From the NCBI GenBank assembly GCA_009823395.1, contig CM020511.1, forward strand, positions 16,152,001-16,216,000: DNA of 64,000 bases. The letters run 5' to 3'. The DNA is from Thamnaconus septentrionalis. Taxonomy: Eukaryota; Chordata; Actinopteri; Tetraodontiformes; Monacanthidae. How positions within the stretch are numbered: position 1 is the first letter of the stretch; every line of letters begins with the position of its first letter. Position numbers and translations under genes: made by a program. The notes beneath the pieces are model-generated. The model was not told the origin of the DNA, did not search any database, and saw only the letters and a program-made list of their open reading frames with translations. This document shows, piece after piece, positions 14,250 to 27,300 of the stretch.

Positions 14250-15036
14250 CTTGCGATCGTGTGCGTCAGTGTGTGTGTCAGAAGCTCATGAGAAAGCTCG
14301 ATGTCCATGTGAGGCATAATCGCTCTTATCTCAGACAGCTGGAAGCCAACTGCATCCACCAGGCCTTTTCGCTGCAGCGGTTTAAAAATATCTGAGGCTC
14401 AACATCTCACCGCCGAGTTCAAAACCACTCCTGCTATTACCGACTAAACCACTGTACTGCGGGGTGGGAAAGGAAGGAGAGAACCGATAAGGTGCGCCGC
14501 ACTCTCACCTTGTGTACGTCTCCTTCATTTTCTTTTTCAGCCCGTTTTGATTCCAATTCTAACAGCTGGACGGGCGTCATATTCTCATGTTAAATATGTT
14601 CCTGAGGTTCTGAGAGGAGCAAAACCAAAGGCATACAGTGGATTTTTGTACTGTACATCAATTAGTGCTGGAGGCAGGCGAGGGGCTTGTCTCAGCCTCT
14701 GCGCCGCCGCTAACCCCCCCCCACCCACCCACCCCTTCCCCTTGCACCATTATTCAGCTAACAGACACTCGGGGATCGATCGGGCACAGCGACACGGCCT
14801 GGCGGATGAAACATGTCCTCTCTCGGTACACAATGATAAATAAAGCTCGGCAAGTCACACGATTAGGCCGTTGCAGTGGCTGAGGCGAGGCGGGGAGGGA
14901 GGGGGGGTGGGGAGAGTTGGAGGAAAAAGGGGGAGGCGGAGCAAAATGAGAAGGGCAAACAAAGGTGTGGGCAGAGGAGTAAACAAAAAAATGCAGACGT
15001 ATCAGAGGCAGCTCTCGCTGCTGAGTGCGGCGTGTG

Positions 15037-15085
<49 letters not shown>

Positions 15086-18000
15086 GTGGGAACATAAAGG
15101 TTAATGTTGAAATATTTCACCCACTCACGCATTACGTTCATTATTATGCGCGGCGGCGCAGCAGACTCCTTTTGCAACACACCGTGCTTGCTGCGGCGGC
15201 GGCGGCGGCGGCGGCGGCGGGCCTCATTCTCGCTCGACTTCTGATGATGCAGCACAAAGCGAAGCTGCGCGGCGCTCATTGTTTTCACGACAGCTTTAAT
15301 GACGTCTGATTTATTTTATCAGTGGGTTCTGGAGGAGGTGCTGGCCGGGCGAAGCGGTGGGGAGGAAACAAACAGCTACATAAGGCTCGTTTTCGCGAGC
15401 GCTTGCCGCCGCGTGGGGGGGGGGGCAGCGTGTGACGACTAGATTTTTTTTTTTTTTACATTTTTGTGTTGTCCTTCAACTCTTGCGTTCTTCTCTTTCA
15501 CAGCTTCTACTCTTCGCCGTACAGCATCTCTACCAATCGGATGATTGCGCAGACGTCAATCACGCCCTTCATCGCTGCCTCCCCTGTGTCCACGTATCAG
15601 GTGGGTGGAGCCTTGTGCTAATTGGGGTGGGGCTAAACAGAGCCTTCAGAGACTGTAAAACTTGTCTTCCGCCTCTGAAAAATCTATTTTGAAGATCTGA
15701 GTAGACGTCATTCACTCTCAGGCGGACTGGCTGAGGTGACATAGATGTAAAGATGCATTTGAAACACCACATTCACAAAGTATGACACAGTAAGCTGACG
15801 AGGACAATCACCCGATCACTGACAGCAGATCACCGCAGTGTTCATTTTTCTGATTGTCCATGAACCAGGGAACAGCTGATGGGATCTCAGCATGGCAACC
15901 TGACTGCACGGCACATTAACTGATTTTATTAAGTTGGTGCAAAAACCCAACAAGCAACTTAAAATCCTCGTCTAGTTTTCCAATTTTATATTTCAACCAG
16001 AAGGTAAAAAAAAAAAAACAGTGAATTGTATCACAAGGCATAAATCTATAAAAACAGCTTTGGTTACATGTTTGTTAGTGGATTCAGCATCATTTATGAA
16101 ATGCCTGAAAAACGCAGAGTTGTTATCAGAATCAGTTAAACGTCTGTGTTGAAAAATGCAAGGCATACTTGAAGCCAACATAGAAGATGTTTGGTTTTTT
16201 CAAACTTTTTAGTGTGGCACTTGGCCGTGGAGGGCAGCGTGGCGACTGAGTTATCATGTTGCAATTGTTTCCTCTGTACTTTCAGCATGGATAATTCATT
16301 TTGACTGTCAAAGAGAAATATATGCCCTCTTTAAATCCACAGCAGCACACCAAATTCAGAAGAATCCTGAAAATAGTCCCAGAGAAAATGCATCCTTTCT
16401 TGTCAGTTGCTAGTGACTGCACCGTGAAGTCCATTAGTCTTTTTTTATGTATCTTTTTTATTTATTCTTTTTGCTGCCTGGCTCTGTTTTTAATAGGAGT
16501 GAATTAAGCTTTCAGCGGGCTAGGAGACAGTCTGCGTGCACTGAGAAGCGGACTCACACAGAGCTTTCTCGGTCTTCTCATGCAATGCGGCGGAAGAATA
16601 ATGAACAACAGCCACGGCATCTTGACAGAAGTAGACAACAAAATGAGAGAAACATTTACAGAGCTGACCGCTCTATTTACCGTCCTCCTGTGTGTGTGGT
16701 CTTTGTGTTTGGGAGCGCACACGTATCCAATCCAGCCCGTCGTCTTTTCTCAGGGAAGACTCGAGCGCGGACACTGAGCAATTAGCGCTCAAAGCCCGAC
16801 GATAATTAAACACCGGGTTCTGTTCCACCGCAGCAATCCTCCCCATCAAGCCCCTCTTCTCGGGCGCAAATCCCCCTTTTGTCTTACTCTGTCGACTCTG
16901 ATGCGTCGCGTCCTCTGTCTTTCAAACAGATCAAACCAATTCATGTCAAAGCGGATTGCGGTTCAGCTGTGTAGCTTTAACAGAGCGGCTCTGCACGTGG
17001 GGCGCCGCGTGCCAAATGCAGAGAATTTAAAGCAGTTTTACGACATTAAAGTTATACTTTTTTTTTTTTTTTAATTCACCGACCTTACCAAGTAAATCAT
17101 CTCCCCACCTCGCTGGTAGAACTCCATGAGTACATACTAGAAGTTTGTTTGCTATAGGTGAAAATCTGTAATTGATCTTGTTCAGCTTCAGGTGAGCCAA
17201 AATGCAAGAAACAGACTACAACTTAGCAAGGTTTCTTGGTCATTGTTTGTCTTGCCTTTTCCCAGAGTAATTCTTGCTGCAGCACCACCACAGGCATGGG
17301 GGGATATGTTATTCAAAAGATTTGGTTTGTTTGACAAGTGCAGTGTGAAAGCAAACTCAGATCAGCTGAAAGTTGCAAACCCAAAAAAAATCAAGACTAC
17401 TATTTGGACTATTGGGTGTGAAAACCATTGAAAATTTTAGTTGCGTGCCCTGCACCCTCTTTCAGAAACGAGCCTCACTTTACGGCAAGTCTAGCAGTAT
17501 AACGTTTGTTAAGGTCCTTCGTTGTCCAGGTCATCTTAGTGCAGATGGTTAAATTGAGGCAACTGAATTGTTTTTTGCCATCTTGAAGATTGATTAAAGA
17601 TAGGAAAAAGCAGAACCGAACTTCTGCATTACCGTGTAAGGCCAGGTGGCTGTGCTGTATCAATGTCAGCCGTTCCCTCCTCTTACTACTCAAGTAATCA
17701 TAAAAAAAAAATTGAAACTATCATTTAAAGGTAGAAAACCTTCATAGTGGGTCTTCAAGACGCCAGGAATTGTTTAATGTTCATCATTGCCGGTTTTCTC
17801 TGAATCCGATGCTGCAGGTGCCACACAAAGACACACCTGCACACTCAGACGGCACGTCTTCCTTTTTATAGAGCGTACGCACACACATTGCGCCGTTTGC
17901 CGTAAAGACACGCGGGTGACAAAACACACACAACGCACATCCCCATTGATTACCCAGCGTGTGCACACTTCACGTGACAAAAAGGCCATCAGGGACTCGC

Positions 18001-21000
18001 CCCTCACGGTGTGAGCGTTGGCCATGGAGCTGCACTGCAGGAGATGAAAGTGGTGATTTGTGGCCAAGACAGGCTTTGATGATGAAACCGCCTCTGTGAA
18101 GCAGTAATTATTAGACTGTATTGCTCTCTGCGGTCTTCATATCCTCTTATAATTACGACGTAGCGCACTGTATAGTGCGCCCTCAGTTACTGCCATGATA
18201 TGCTTTAAGACACGCCGCCGCAGGGACCCAGGCTCCGAATTGGACTTGTAAAGACTTGAGCTAATGATTAATTGTCTCTCATTTTCTCCCCCTTTTCCTT
18301 TCATTCTTGCCTCACAATTGTCCCGCTTTAAATTCCCCCGTTTTCCCTCAATTCTACATCCACTAATAACAATCTTCTTTTTGAACTTCCGTCTCCCTCT
18401 CATCTCTTGCTGACCTCCATTCCGCATCCTCCTACTCATGCCCATTCCCTGCTTCGTTAATTACTTTCTTTCTCTCCTTTTCTTTCCCTCCGCCTCTCCG
18501 CTCCCTTCATCATCTCTGATTTGACTGTCGTCACCTCCACCTTCATCTCTCTTCGCCCCTGCTCCTCTACTTAATTCTCCACAGGTCCAGAGTACATCTT
18601 GGATGCCTCATCAACAGTATGTTATGCAACCTACGGTATGTTTTTCTCTGTTGATCCTGTGACATGTTATTTATGTTTTGATTTGTTTTTTCAGTTTTTC
18701 CAGTGCTTTTCACCACCTCTTTCTTTAGTCCACACACCTGCCTGTCATCTCTGTGTCTAAGCGTGTCCCAGTATTTACTCTTTACGCGCAATTCAGTCTG
18801 CTAATCCCATAGCAGTCACATCATTTGCAGTAAGACCTGAGTAATGTGAATGTCTGTCAAACTGCCAGCCACATGATTTATGAAACGCAAATTACAAATC
18901 CATCCATCCTTGGGAACCGTGGCTCCTGTTTGCTCTATAATGCCAGCTATGATTGCTCGGTAGCAATACTTAATGTCTCCAGATTTCTCTTTTCCTTCTT
19001 TAATCTCATAACAGCACAAATGATGCAGCCACTGAGCAGCATAATGACAGCACGTAAAAATGAAAGAAAAATGACACAGTGCACAGCTTCTAAGAGCCAA
19101 ACTAGGATCAGGCTGGAACATCCTCGCATCCGAGGCCCACTCTGCTGAATCAGCGTGACAATAACCTCCTTAAAAAAAAAAACAACCTCAGCCTTAGTTG
19201 CTCAGCGCAGGACAGTCTCCTACTCCACAATAAAATGCTCCCTCCTGCTGGTAGGAGATGGGACTGCATGGAGGAAAATTGCATCCATGTAAACCACAGT
19301 GGTGTGGGGGGAAAAAATTAATACCTCAAGCATTTGTGACATATTGCACTAAGAATCACTATTATGATAAGAATGGCAAAGTGCAATTTGTTTTAGGTTG
19401 GTCACATGCTTTAGTAAGACAGATTCAGCAAGATAATTCTTTGTGCAACACAACCGACACACGCACAAGAATTTAGAATTTAGTTTTGTTGAAAAATAAC
19501 AAAAAAGTGCATCTTTTACCCACGCTGAAAAAACATGTACTCAAACTCACCCACTCTTTGCATTGACTGGTGTAATATTGATTGTATTTGTGCAGGGGAG
19601 GGGAAGTGAGTCAGTATCCATAACTAATCTGAGCTCACCTCCAATATACCTTTTCTTTCTCCCCCTTTTACACTCCAAGACACAACCTCCCTGGTTGCTT
19701 TGAGCCAGTTGTAGCGCACAGCTGTAGTTTCGAGAGACTGAACCGATAAACCCCTGCAGGGTTCACTGTGAGCTCAGCTGGCATCCTGCCTGTCCGTCCG
19801 CCAAACATTCCCTTATCCAGATGCGAGGAGTTCATATTCTTAATATGTGGCCGGTGAAGTGTCTCTAAAGGCTCTAAATGAGGGTTGTCTCACCCATCCC
19901 TGGGGTGAGACAACCAGGTTTGATGTACTGTGATTACACACACAAAAATCCCAGGCTGCGGATAAGTTATTAGTTATTCGTGAATTTTGTGACAGTAGAT
20001 CTTTGAAATTGTGACTCATGGGGCCTTTTAAACCCGAAACATGCTTCTGAAACGGGAAGTATTGCCGGATTAAAGGATCCAAATAAAGGCTAAATTAAAA
20101 TTAATGAATAATCTTTAAAAGGTTATAAGGACTGAGACTGTACAGCTGCTAAAAGGTCTGAAGACAGGCCACCTCATAAGAGTAAAACAATGTTACAATG
20201 TTATCCTAACCGTAAAAAATAATGAATAATAGATTTCATCATCAAGCCCAAGCATTAATGAGCTGGTGTCTTGCCAACGTGTGCAGACCATTTCCCTCCC
20301 CTGCAGAACTCCAACTACAAGAGGAATGAGCGATGGAGGCAGCAGTGCATTGAGGGATTCCAGCAACCGCCGTCTCGACACAATTGCCCGACTTCCCCCG
20401 GAAATTCTCCTTCCGCTCGTCCCTTTCTTCCCACCAGTCTCCCGCTTTGTGTCTGTCTGCCAGCTCACGAAAACATCCCGTTGTCAGGCCTGGCTGAAAA
20501 CGACGTCTGGAAGGGGGGGATAATACCCCTCCGCCAGTGTGTATTCTAACAAATATCCCATCTAATTATTTGGCGGCCCCGTTTGATAGGCCCTCGTAAA
20601 GAGAGGAGAGAAGTCGGGGATTGGCGGGAGATAAAGCGAAACAAATGTGATGGAGCTGGAGGAGGAGAATGGGAGGGGGCGGAGGAGAGGACGAGGAACG
20701 AAGGGATTACAAAGAGTAAATCCAGAACAAAGAGAAAAAGAAAACAACTGCGGCAGAGGCATGTCTGGGCTGTGTGCGCCGGTTCCCCGAGCCTTGTCTC
20801 CGCACAGTCGAAATCCCTGTTAGACAACAAAGGCGGCGGCTTGTCATTGTATTTTCCTGGATACAGCGGAGCTCCGCAAATTAAGAAACTGCGACGGGCG
20901 GCGAGAGCGGGAGAGAGAGAGAGCCGCGGCCGCCCCGGCTTAACTCCGTTCCTATGGCAGCAGCGGCAGCTCGCTCGCTCACTGCCGAGCCAAAGTTAAC

Positions 21001-24000
21001 GACCGGCGGCTCTGCTCGGTGGCCGTGCACCGGCTGACACATTCAGTTTGATTGCCACCAGCACGCCGCGGGTAATCGCTCTGCGAGTGCAACATCTTGC
21101 AGTTTGTTTGTTGTTTTTTTTTTTTTTTTAGCTTTTTGTCAATGGCAGGAATTTCAAGTTTTCACTGTGAATCCCATGTTACCCAAGAAGTTCACTCACC
21201 ACGCTCCATGAGAGCCTTGGAAAATTGGCTGTGTTGGAGCGCCAGGGAGTCCTGAAGGCGCGCACGTATAGATGAATCCGACGAGCGCTTTGTGTATGTC
21301 GCCATCTTGTGGCGCCGCCATTATTGATGTCTTACACTCGGGACGTCTCGCGAGCGCAAACAGCAGCATGGCTAGTTGGGTGGATGACGTTAGATAGTGG
21401 CCTCCAATTTCTGATGAAGGTAGCCTGTCAGCAAGCTTAGCGATTGGTTATGGAAATAGGTTTACAGAATTTATGTTAGGCAGGGCTCTCAAGTTTTGAA
21501 TTCAGACCAGAGTGACGTGTTTGTGGCCTTTTTGGACTCAGTAATCATCTGTATTGTTGGCTCCCACTTAAAACAGTTCAGCTCAAGTCCTGCCATTTTC
21601 AACGTCATATGATTAATGCATCCATGGTCAGGATCATGATCGTAAAATATGACATGATTTTAAAAGTGACCTATGAAAACAGCAGTATTAATTTTGTAAA
21701 TGACAACGTTTAGTAAACGTAAACACTATTTCAGCAGCAGGTATATTAGCTCAGTACAAAGCATCAGAACGCAGTTTCTATTTAACTAGCAGCTAGTTAC
21801 CGTTGGTCAGCCGTTAACATAACAAACCCGCTGTCTGTCACAGTGAAACCATTTTTGTTTATTGACTACCGTCATTCAAACAACCTAAGATGGTTCGCTG
21901 ATGTGTATGAGTATTTATGACTTGCTCTGTTTGCATATTCCGGTGGTCTCTGTGATGCTCGTAGCTCATGATGCAGTCGTAATTTCCAAAGAAAATAAAA
22001 CTTCCAGGGAATGCCGCTGGTTGTAGCAGAAGTGCTTTTTTCATTGGTTGTTGCGTTAAGATTTACCCGTGCTCGATTCCTGCCGGTTCCATACATATAT
22101 ATATATATGTATATATTTTTTTCAGCGTGAGAAATACAATGTATGGCGGGAGTTCTTGACAAAAGACTCAAAAGAGTGACTGTCACGCTCAATGCGGCTA
22201 AGTTAGTTAGCTAGCAATACTTTTGCTAGTAAACAAACTTAAGCTGAGGAGCAAGCCATAAAGAAATATTTATTCAAAATGTTTTAATGTATTCAATCAT
22301 TTAGACATTCAACTTTAATATATAAATGCTCCCTTTACTGTAAGCTAATGATAGCTTCTATGGCAACCAATCAGGGCCACTCTTCTTGCAGTCGAGACTT
22401 AATGTATTTTGCATTCCTTCCTGCTAAGTTGAATACGACACAAGTATTACCACTGAACATCATAAAAAAGAAAATAAATACTAGAGGATAGTGAGAAAGA
22501 GTTAAATTCGCAAGCAGAGAACACTCAAGGTTCTCTGCCTGCATCTATGCACTCACACGGCCACGTGTACACCCCAAAAAAATACACACATGGCGCCCAC
22601 CATCTGAACCGAATTCAGTCACAAAACATCTTTGCCCAAAGCTGGGTGCCTCAAGGACTCTGTTTTCCTGAGCCTTGGTGCAATGCCCAGATTACTTGAA
22701 CTCATCGTCTTTACATCCTAATTAGCGAGAGGATGTCTTTGTGCATGATTACTCACAAATCCCGCCGCAGGAAATAAATGCATTACCACAAAACACCTTA
22801 TTATCCACCACTCCTTAATGAACCTTGTTAGAAGTTGTCATATGTGATTATACATATTTATAACGTGCTTCATACAACACTGCGTACATATATTAATGCC
22901 TTACAATTGCACTCATAATGCATTTCACAATATAGACCATCATAGAAAGTGTTACCCTTTTTATTCTAGCGCAGCAGCATTGCATGGTTCATCCCCCCCA
23001 AAAAAAAAAATCTCCAGAAAACATTTGGCCCTCTGTTCACTGCCACCAGCAAAATACGCTCAGTTGTAAATTTCCTGCTAAAACATTGTTGGACCTCCCA
23101 CATGTTTGGAAGCAGATCGAAACAACGTGGCCAGGATGCACTGTCAGAGGGCAGAACAAACACCTGGCTGGAAGGCTGGAGGTATCAATGATGTACCAGA
23201 GCCCTTTACGACATCACCCACTGGTTTCTACAACTGTGTGTTTTAGCGCACCGTTTCTGAAGTACAATTTGGACTTTTCTCATTTCCAGGCAATTCATTG
23301 ACAGGATAGACATACTGTATGCACATGCACAAGCATATTGTTGGAAACTATTTTAGAATTGATTTTGTACAACTTGCAAGCTTAGACGGGGCAGTTTAGG
23401 GTCTTTAAAATTCCTCTAAAAATACAATTTCTGTATGCCCTCCGTGCAAGAGCAGCAGCAGAAGTAGCGGTTAGTGATTCTCACCATTAACCAATGTCAT
23501 TATCACTAATACTGTGTGATTGATGCCACGCGGCGCCTGCAGCACTTTGCAAGTCAGCTTTATTTCTCCACTGGAGAAATGACAGCAGATGAAGAGCAAA
23601 GAGAGTGAGTGAGTGGATGCCTTCCACGTTTTTCTTGTGTTTATTTTCTAGTCTCTCCTGTCCTCAGGCGAAACGTAAAGTGTCTGTCTTCTGTTCTCAT
23701 TTATTGCTTACCGGAGGGGGGGGGGACAAAATAGGCGGAACATTAAAATTCACGCACACACTCATTTCACAGTCCCTCACGCATGTCTTCCAAGTGCAAA
23801 CACACACTGTGATGGCAGGCTTAACACTTGCTCGGCTATAAATCAGAGCAGACAAATCTTTTACGGTATGTTTTCTCTCTTCTTAGTTTAGTCTTCGGAA
23901 GGCCTTTGTGCCTGCTGCGTTAGTGATTGGACGAGGAAAAAAAAAAAAAGAGCAAGCGGTAAAATAAGAAATCATTATAGCTGATGAATGTGTCATATAG

Positions 24001-24112
24001 ATGGATGAAAAGCTCAGGTATTAGCCTGAGTCTGGCTCCTGAATCTACCTGCTGGAAACGTGGCTTTGTGCTGTTTGGTGGGTATCTGCCTCTTCATCTG
24101 AACTCAGGTGCA

Positions 24113-24175
<63 letters not shown>

Positions 24176-24332
24176 ATAAAGGACCAGTCATTCACTTGTG
24201 ATGTTGAGGACAGTGCTGACAGAGCATCACTGATGGCTGTCTGACTGTGTTCTTCAAACAGATCTTCCTATGAAGGCAGTATTCAGCACAGCTAACAGCT
24301 CTGAAAACTTGTCTGTACTCGCTCTCTGTATA

Positions 24333-24364
<32 letters not shown>

Positions 24365-27300
24365 AGCACCCGCCAGCCTGACTGTGAAGCCCACAGACAG
24401 AAGGATCTCTACTTACTGATTCACAGCTGTGAACATCTCTGACAGCCTTCAAGACTCACACACACACACACATACACACAACCACAGCCGGAACTTTCAT
24501 TACCAAGCGTGTGTTTACCTACGGCTGCTCAGGATTTTTTTTCTCCTTTTCTTACACGTCTCTTCATGAAAACCTACAGACTCAGATTTGTCGAGACAAC
24601 TGCCACCGCTGCTGAGTCCTGCGCTGAAAATACCAAAACAAAAAAAACAAAAAAAAAAGTCTAACTTGCAACATCCTGTCTCAGCACGCTGCCACAGAAG
24701 TGCTGACTGCTCTCCGTAGCGGTACCGACACCTCTCGGCGGAAGCTGTCTGCACTTGGGGGAAGTGGAGATAAACAGCTATCACAAATGAGCAGTGTTTA
24801 CCTCTGCAGGGATGCTGCCAGACATCTCGGTGCGCCGTGCGAGGGGCTCCTCCATTAAATCTATCCAGGGCTGTAAAGGAAACAGGCAGCTCGCCTCTCT
24901 CTGGCGTGGGGAGTCATCAAAGCGCCTCCACCCTGTACGGAGTTGCAGCGCGGTCTCCTTCGTTTTGGTCTGGCTGCGTGACATGTTCCAGACTGGCTGC
25001 GCTGCCTGAAACCATCAAATAAACTGATCTAGTCAACAAACTAAACTCGGACAACCCCTGCTTGTCTTGCCTTCTCAGCCACCAAAGGCCCCTTTTTGTG
25101 CAAAATTCAATTTTAAATATGTGAATTCTGTGTAATATGTGCCTCTGCCTGCACAGGAATAAGATAAACCCTTCTTCCTTTTCTTGCTACACTTTTTACA
25201 AAGTGTGTTCTTAGAAACATGTTTCTTTGCACATGGGGCAGTCAGCCCTTTGTGATGTCAGAGAGGGTACCTGCGGATACCTCCCTGGCACCGCTCCCAC
25301 GGTTGTCACAATTCCTTCCTTCCAAATATATGGATGGGCAAGCCAAGTACCAGCCCTCGCAGGAAGCTAAATGTGAGTGTTGGGAGTACAAGGGAAGACT
25401 GTAAACAGAGGGTTAAGTATGCTGTTTGTACGGAGAGCCATAGAGGTTTTTTTTACATTGTTCATTGCGCAGGACTGTTGTTGAAATCTTGGATGAAAAT
25501 AAGGAGCTAAAAATGGGACATTTAAAGAGTCGATTTGATCCGAGAAAGAAACAGTCTCTCTGAAGCTCACAATTAGGTCATTGCTTTCAATATTTAGCCA
25601 ATTTGCTGCCTTTTCTCAGAACAGGGACAGAAAAAAAAACAAGTTTTCTGCAAGTTGTGTCATTTCGTCGCTTTTCAGTTAGCATAAGATGTCCTGAGGT
25701 GAATTCACCTTTGAAGTGAGGCAGTCCGGCTCCTTGCCCGCTGGCTTTGGCTTAGCTCATCAGCTAATTTGTGTGGGTTTTTTGGGTTTTTTTTTTTTGC
25801 CATCTGAACTTTCACAATCCTCTCATCTCCACATCTTTCAGTTTGCTCTCTGTTCGAGGGAGTAAATACGGGTGTTTTTCTGGAACTTTTCTCCTCTTTA
25901 CTCTTTTTTTTTTTTTACTCTTCATCTTTTTTTTAATGGCTTGGACTGAGATTTTCTTTTCCTTCAGTTTACTTTCAAGGTTATGGCCCGTCTGCCCTTC
26001 CGTTGCGTGCACTCTCTCCGGGACGACTTCCAAATCCTTATTCGAGGAACGCCGATCGCGCCAATTGATTGACGTTAATGCCTCTCCGGAGGTTTGTCTG
26101 GTCTAAATCCTGCCTGTCGCGCCTCCTCCTGCAGGGTGCTGTGATCACGCCGGCTGCCGCCATCGAGCCCAGTTTGTCCATCCACCCCTCCGGAGTGATG
26201 GCCCCTCTCGCCCAGCAGATGAACCACCTGTCCCTGGGCACGACGGGCACCGTAAGACTGCACTCTCACATTTTTTAGTTTTTGTTCCCCTTTGTGCCTG
26301 TAGGGTTTCTTTTTTTCTTTTCATGTTTTCAATTGTTTTGCATTCCTGTCAACAGGAATGCAAAACAATCAATTTAGATCAATTGTGTCAGTGAAGTCTT
26401 CAGTTTAAAATGGATTTATATCTTTCTTTCAATTAGACACAGGTTTATCCTACCTTTGACATGTTTCAGCGGAGATTTCCACAAGTAAAAGAAAGATGTA
26501 AAGGGTTTTTTTTGCTCACAGTTGAAACTCTTGTCAAATGAGCTGTGTCGTATCTGATGGATTTGTTTTGCTTTTTTAATCTGGAGAAGACTTTGTTTAC
26601 TGTTTGCCTCTGCCTCCCCCTGCAGTACATGCCTGCTGCAGCTGCTGCTCCTATGCAAGGAACCTACATTCCCCAGTACACTGCAGTGCCTGCCTCTGCC
26701 ATCACAGTGGAAGTAAGGACAAAAAGTGCTTCTCTATCGACTTTACTTTGGTTCGCCATCCCTCCAACTTTGTAAAGGCACCACGGGGCTGCCGTAGCCT
26801 GAATACTAACTTGCGAGTTGCTCGACCTCTCAGACAACTGAGACCCCAGTAGTTGATGGTGTAATTCATGGTTATCCTTCATAGAAGCAAACCAAATTTA
26901 GAGCCCTGCATCAGTCAGTCTATCAACAGCTGACAGGATTATCTTCTCACTGAATGCTTGTCTTTGCCAAACCCGAATGCATCTGCTCTAACGCTGTCTT
27001 CAGCTTAGTTGACTTGTCTCTGACTGAGACCTTCTGACTGCTCGCCTCTGCGTCAGGGCGTGGTGACGGACCCTTCCGCGCAGTCGGCCGCCCCGAACTC
27101 ACAGGACGCCGGCGGGCAGCAGCCTTTATCAGTGGAGACCACCGGAGATCATGCCACGGCCTACTCTTACCAGCAGTCCAAGTGAGTGTTGAGAGTCTGC
27201 AGCACCTCAACAGTGTGACCTGCACTGACCAATTCTGCCAAACGGTTCAATTCCCCAAAAGGTCCAAATTGTTTAACCCCTAAGAATCTGTTTTTTTTTA

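Larger units (their letters stand above)
11494..15503 (+). other. rbms3 intron (4.0 kb)
   Basis: No exon is recognised. It contains (TG)n at 12166-12225, short (GT)n at 14219-14241, (GT)n at 15031-15083 and (GCG)9 at 15193-15220. The remaining sequence shows no repeat or gene that I can name. Confidence 0.75.
18636..26134 (+). other. rbms3 intron (7.5 kb)
   Basis: The longest complete intron. It contains a perfect 13-bp hairpin (19883-19915), a GC-rich block (about 20830-21080), a repeat start near 21483, (TG)n at 24115-24174 and 24338-24364, and an interspersed repeat copy at about 25180-25530 that resembles 4920-5200. A stretch at 20306-20520 has an acceptor-like CCCTGCAG before it, but I find no homology to support an exon. 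Confidence 0.7.

Noticed and set aside
14754..15288. Overlapping frames with Thr-His, Val-Cys, Arg and Ala runs
   Set aside because: They are translations of the (GT)n and (GCG)n microsatellites in an rbms3 intron.
20266..20549. Possible cassette exon in the 7.5 kb rbms3 intron ([13 protein letters not shown]...)
   Set aside because: An acceptor-like CCCTGCAG precedes it, but there is no matching RBMS segment, and the flanking exons already join in frame without it.
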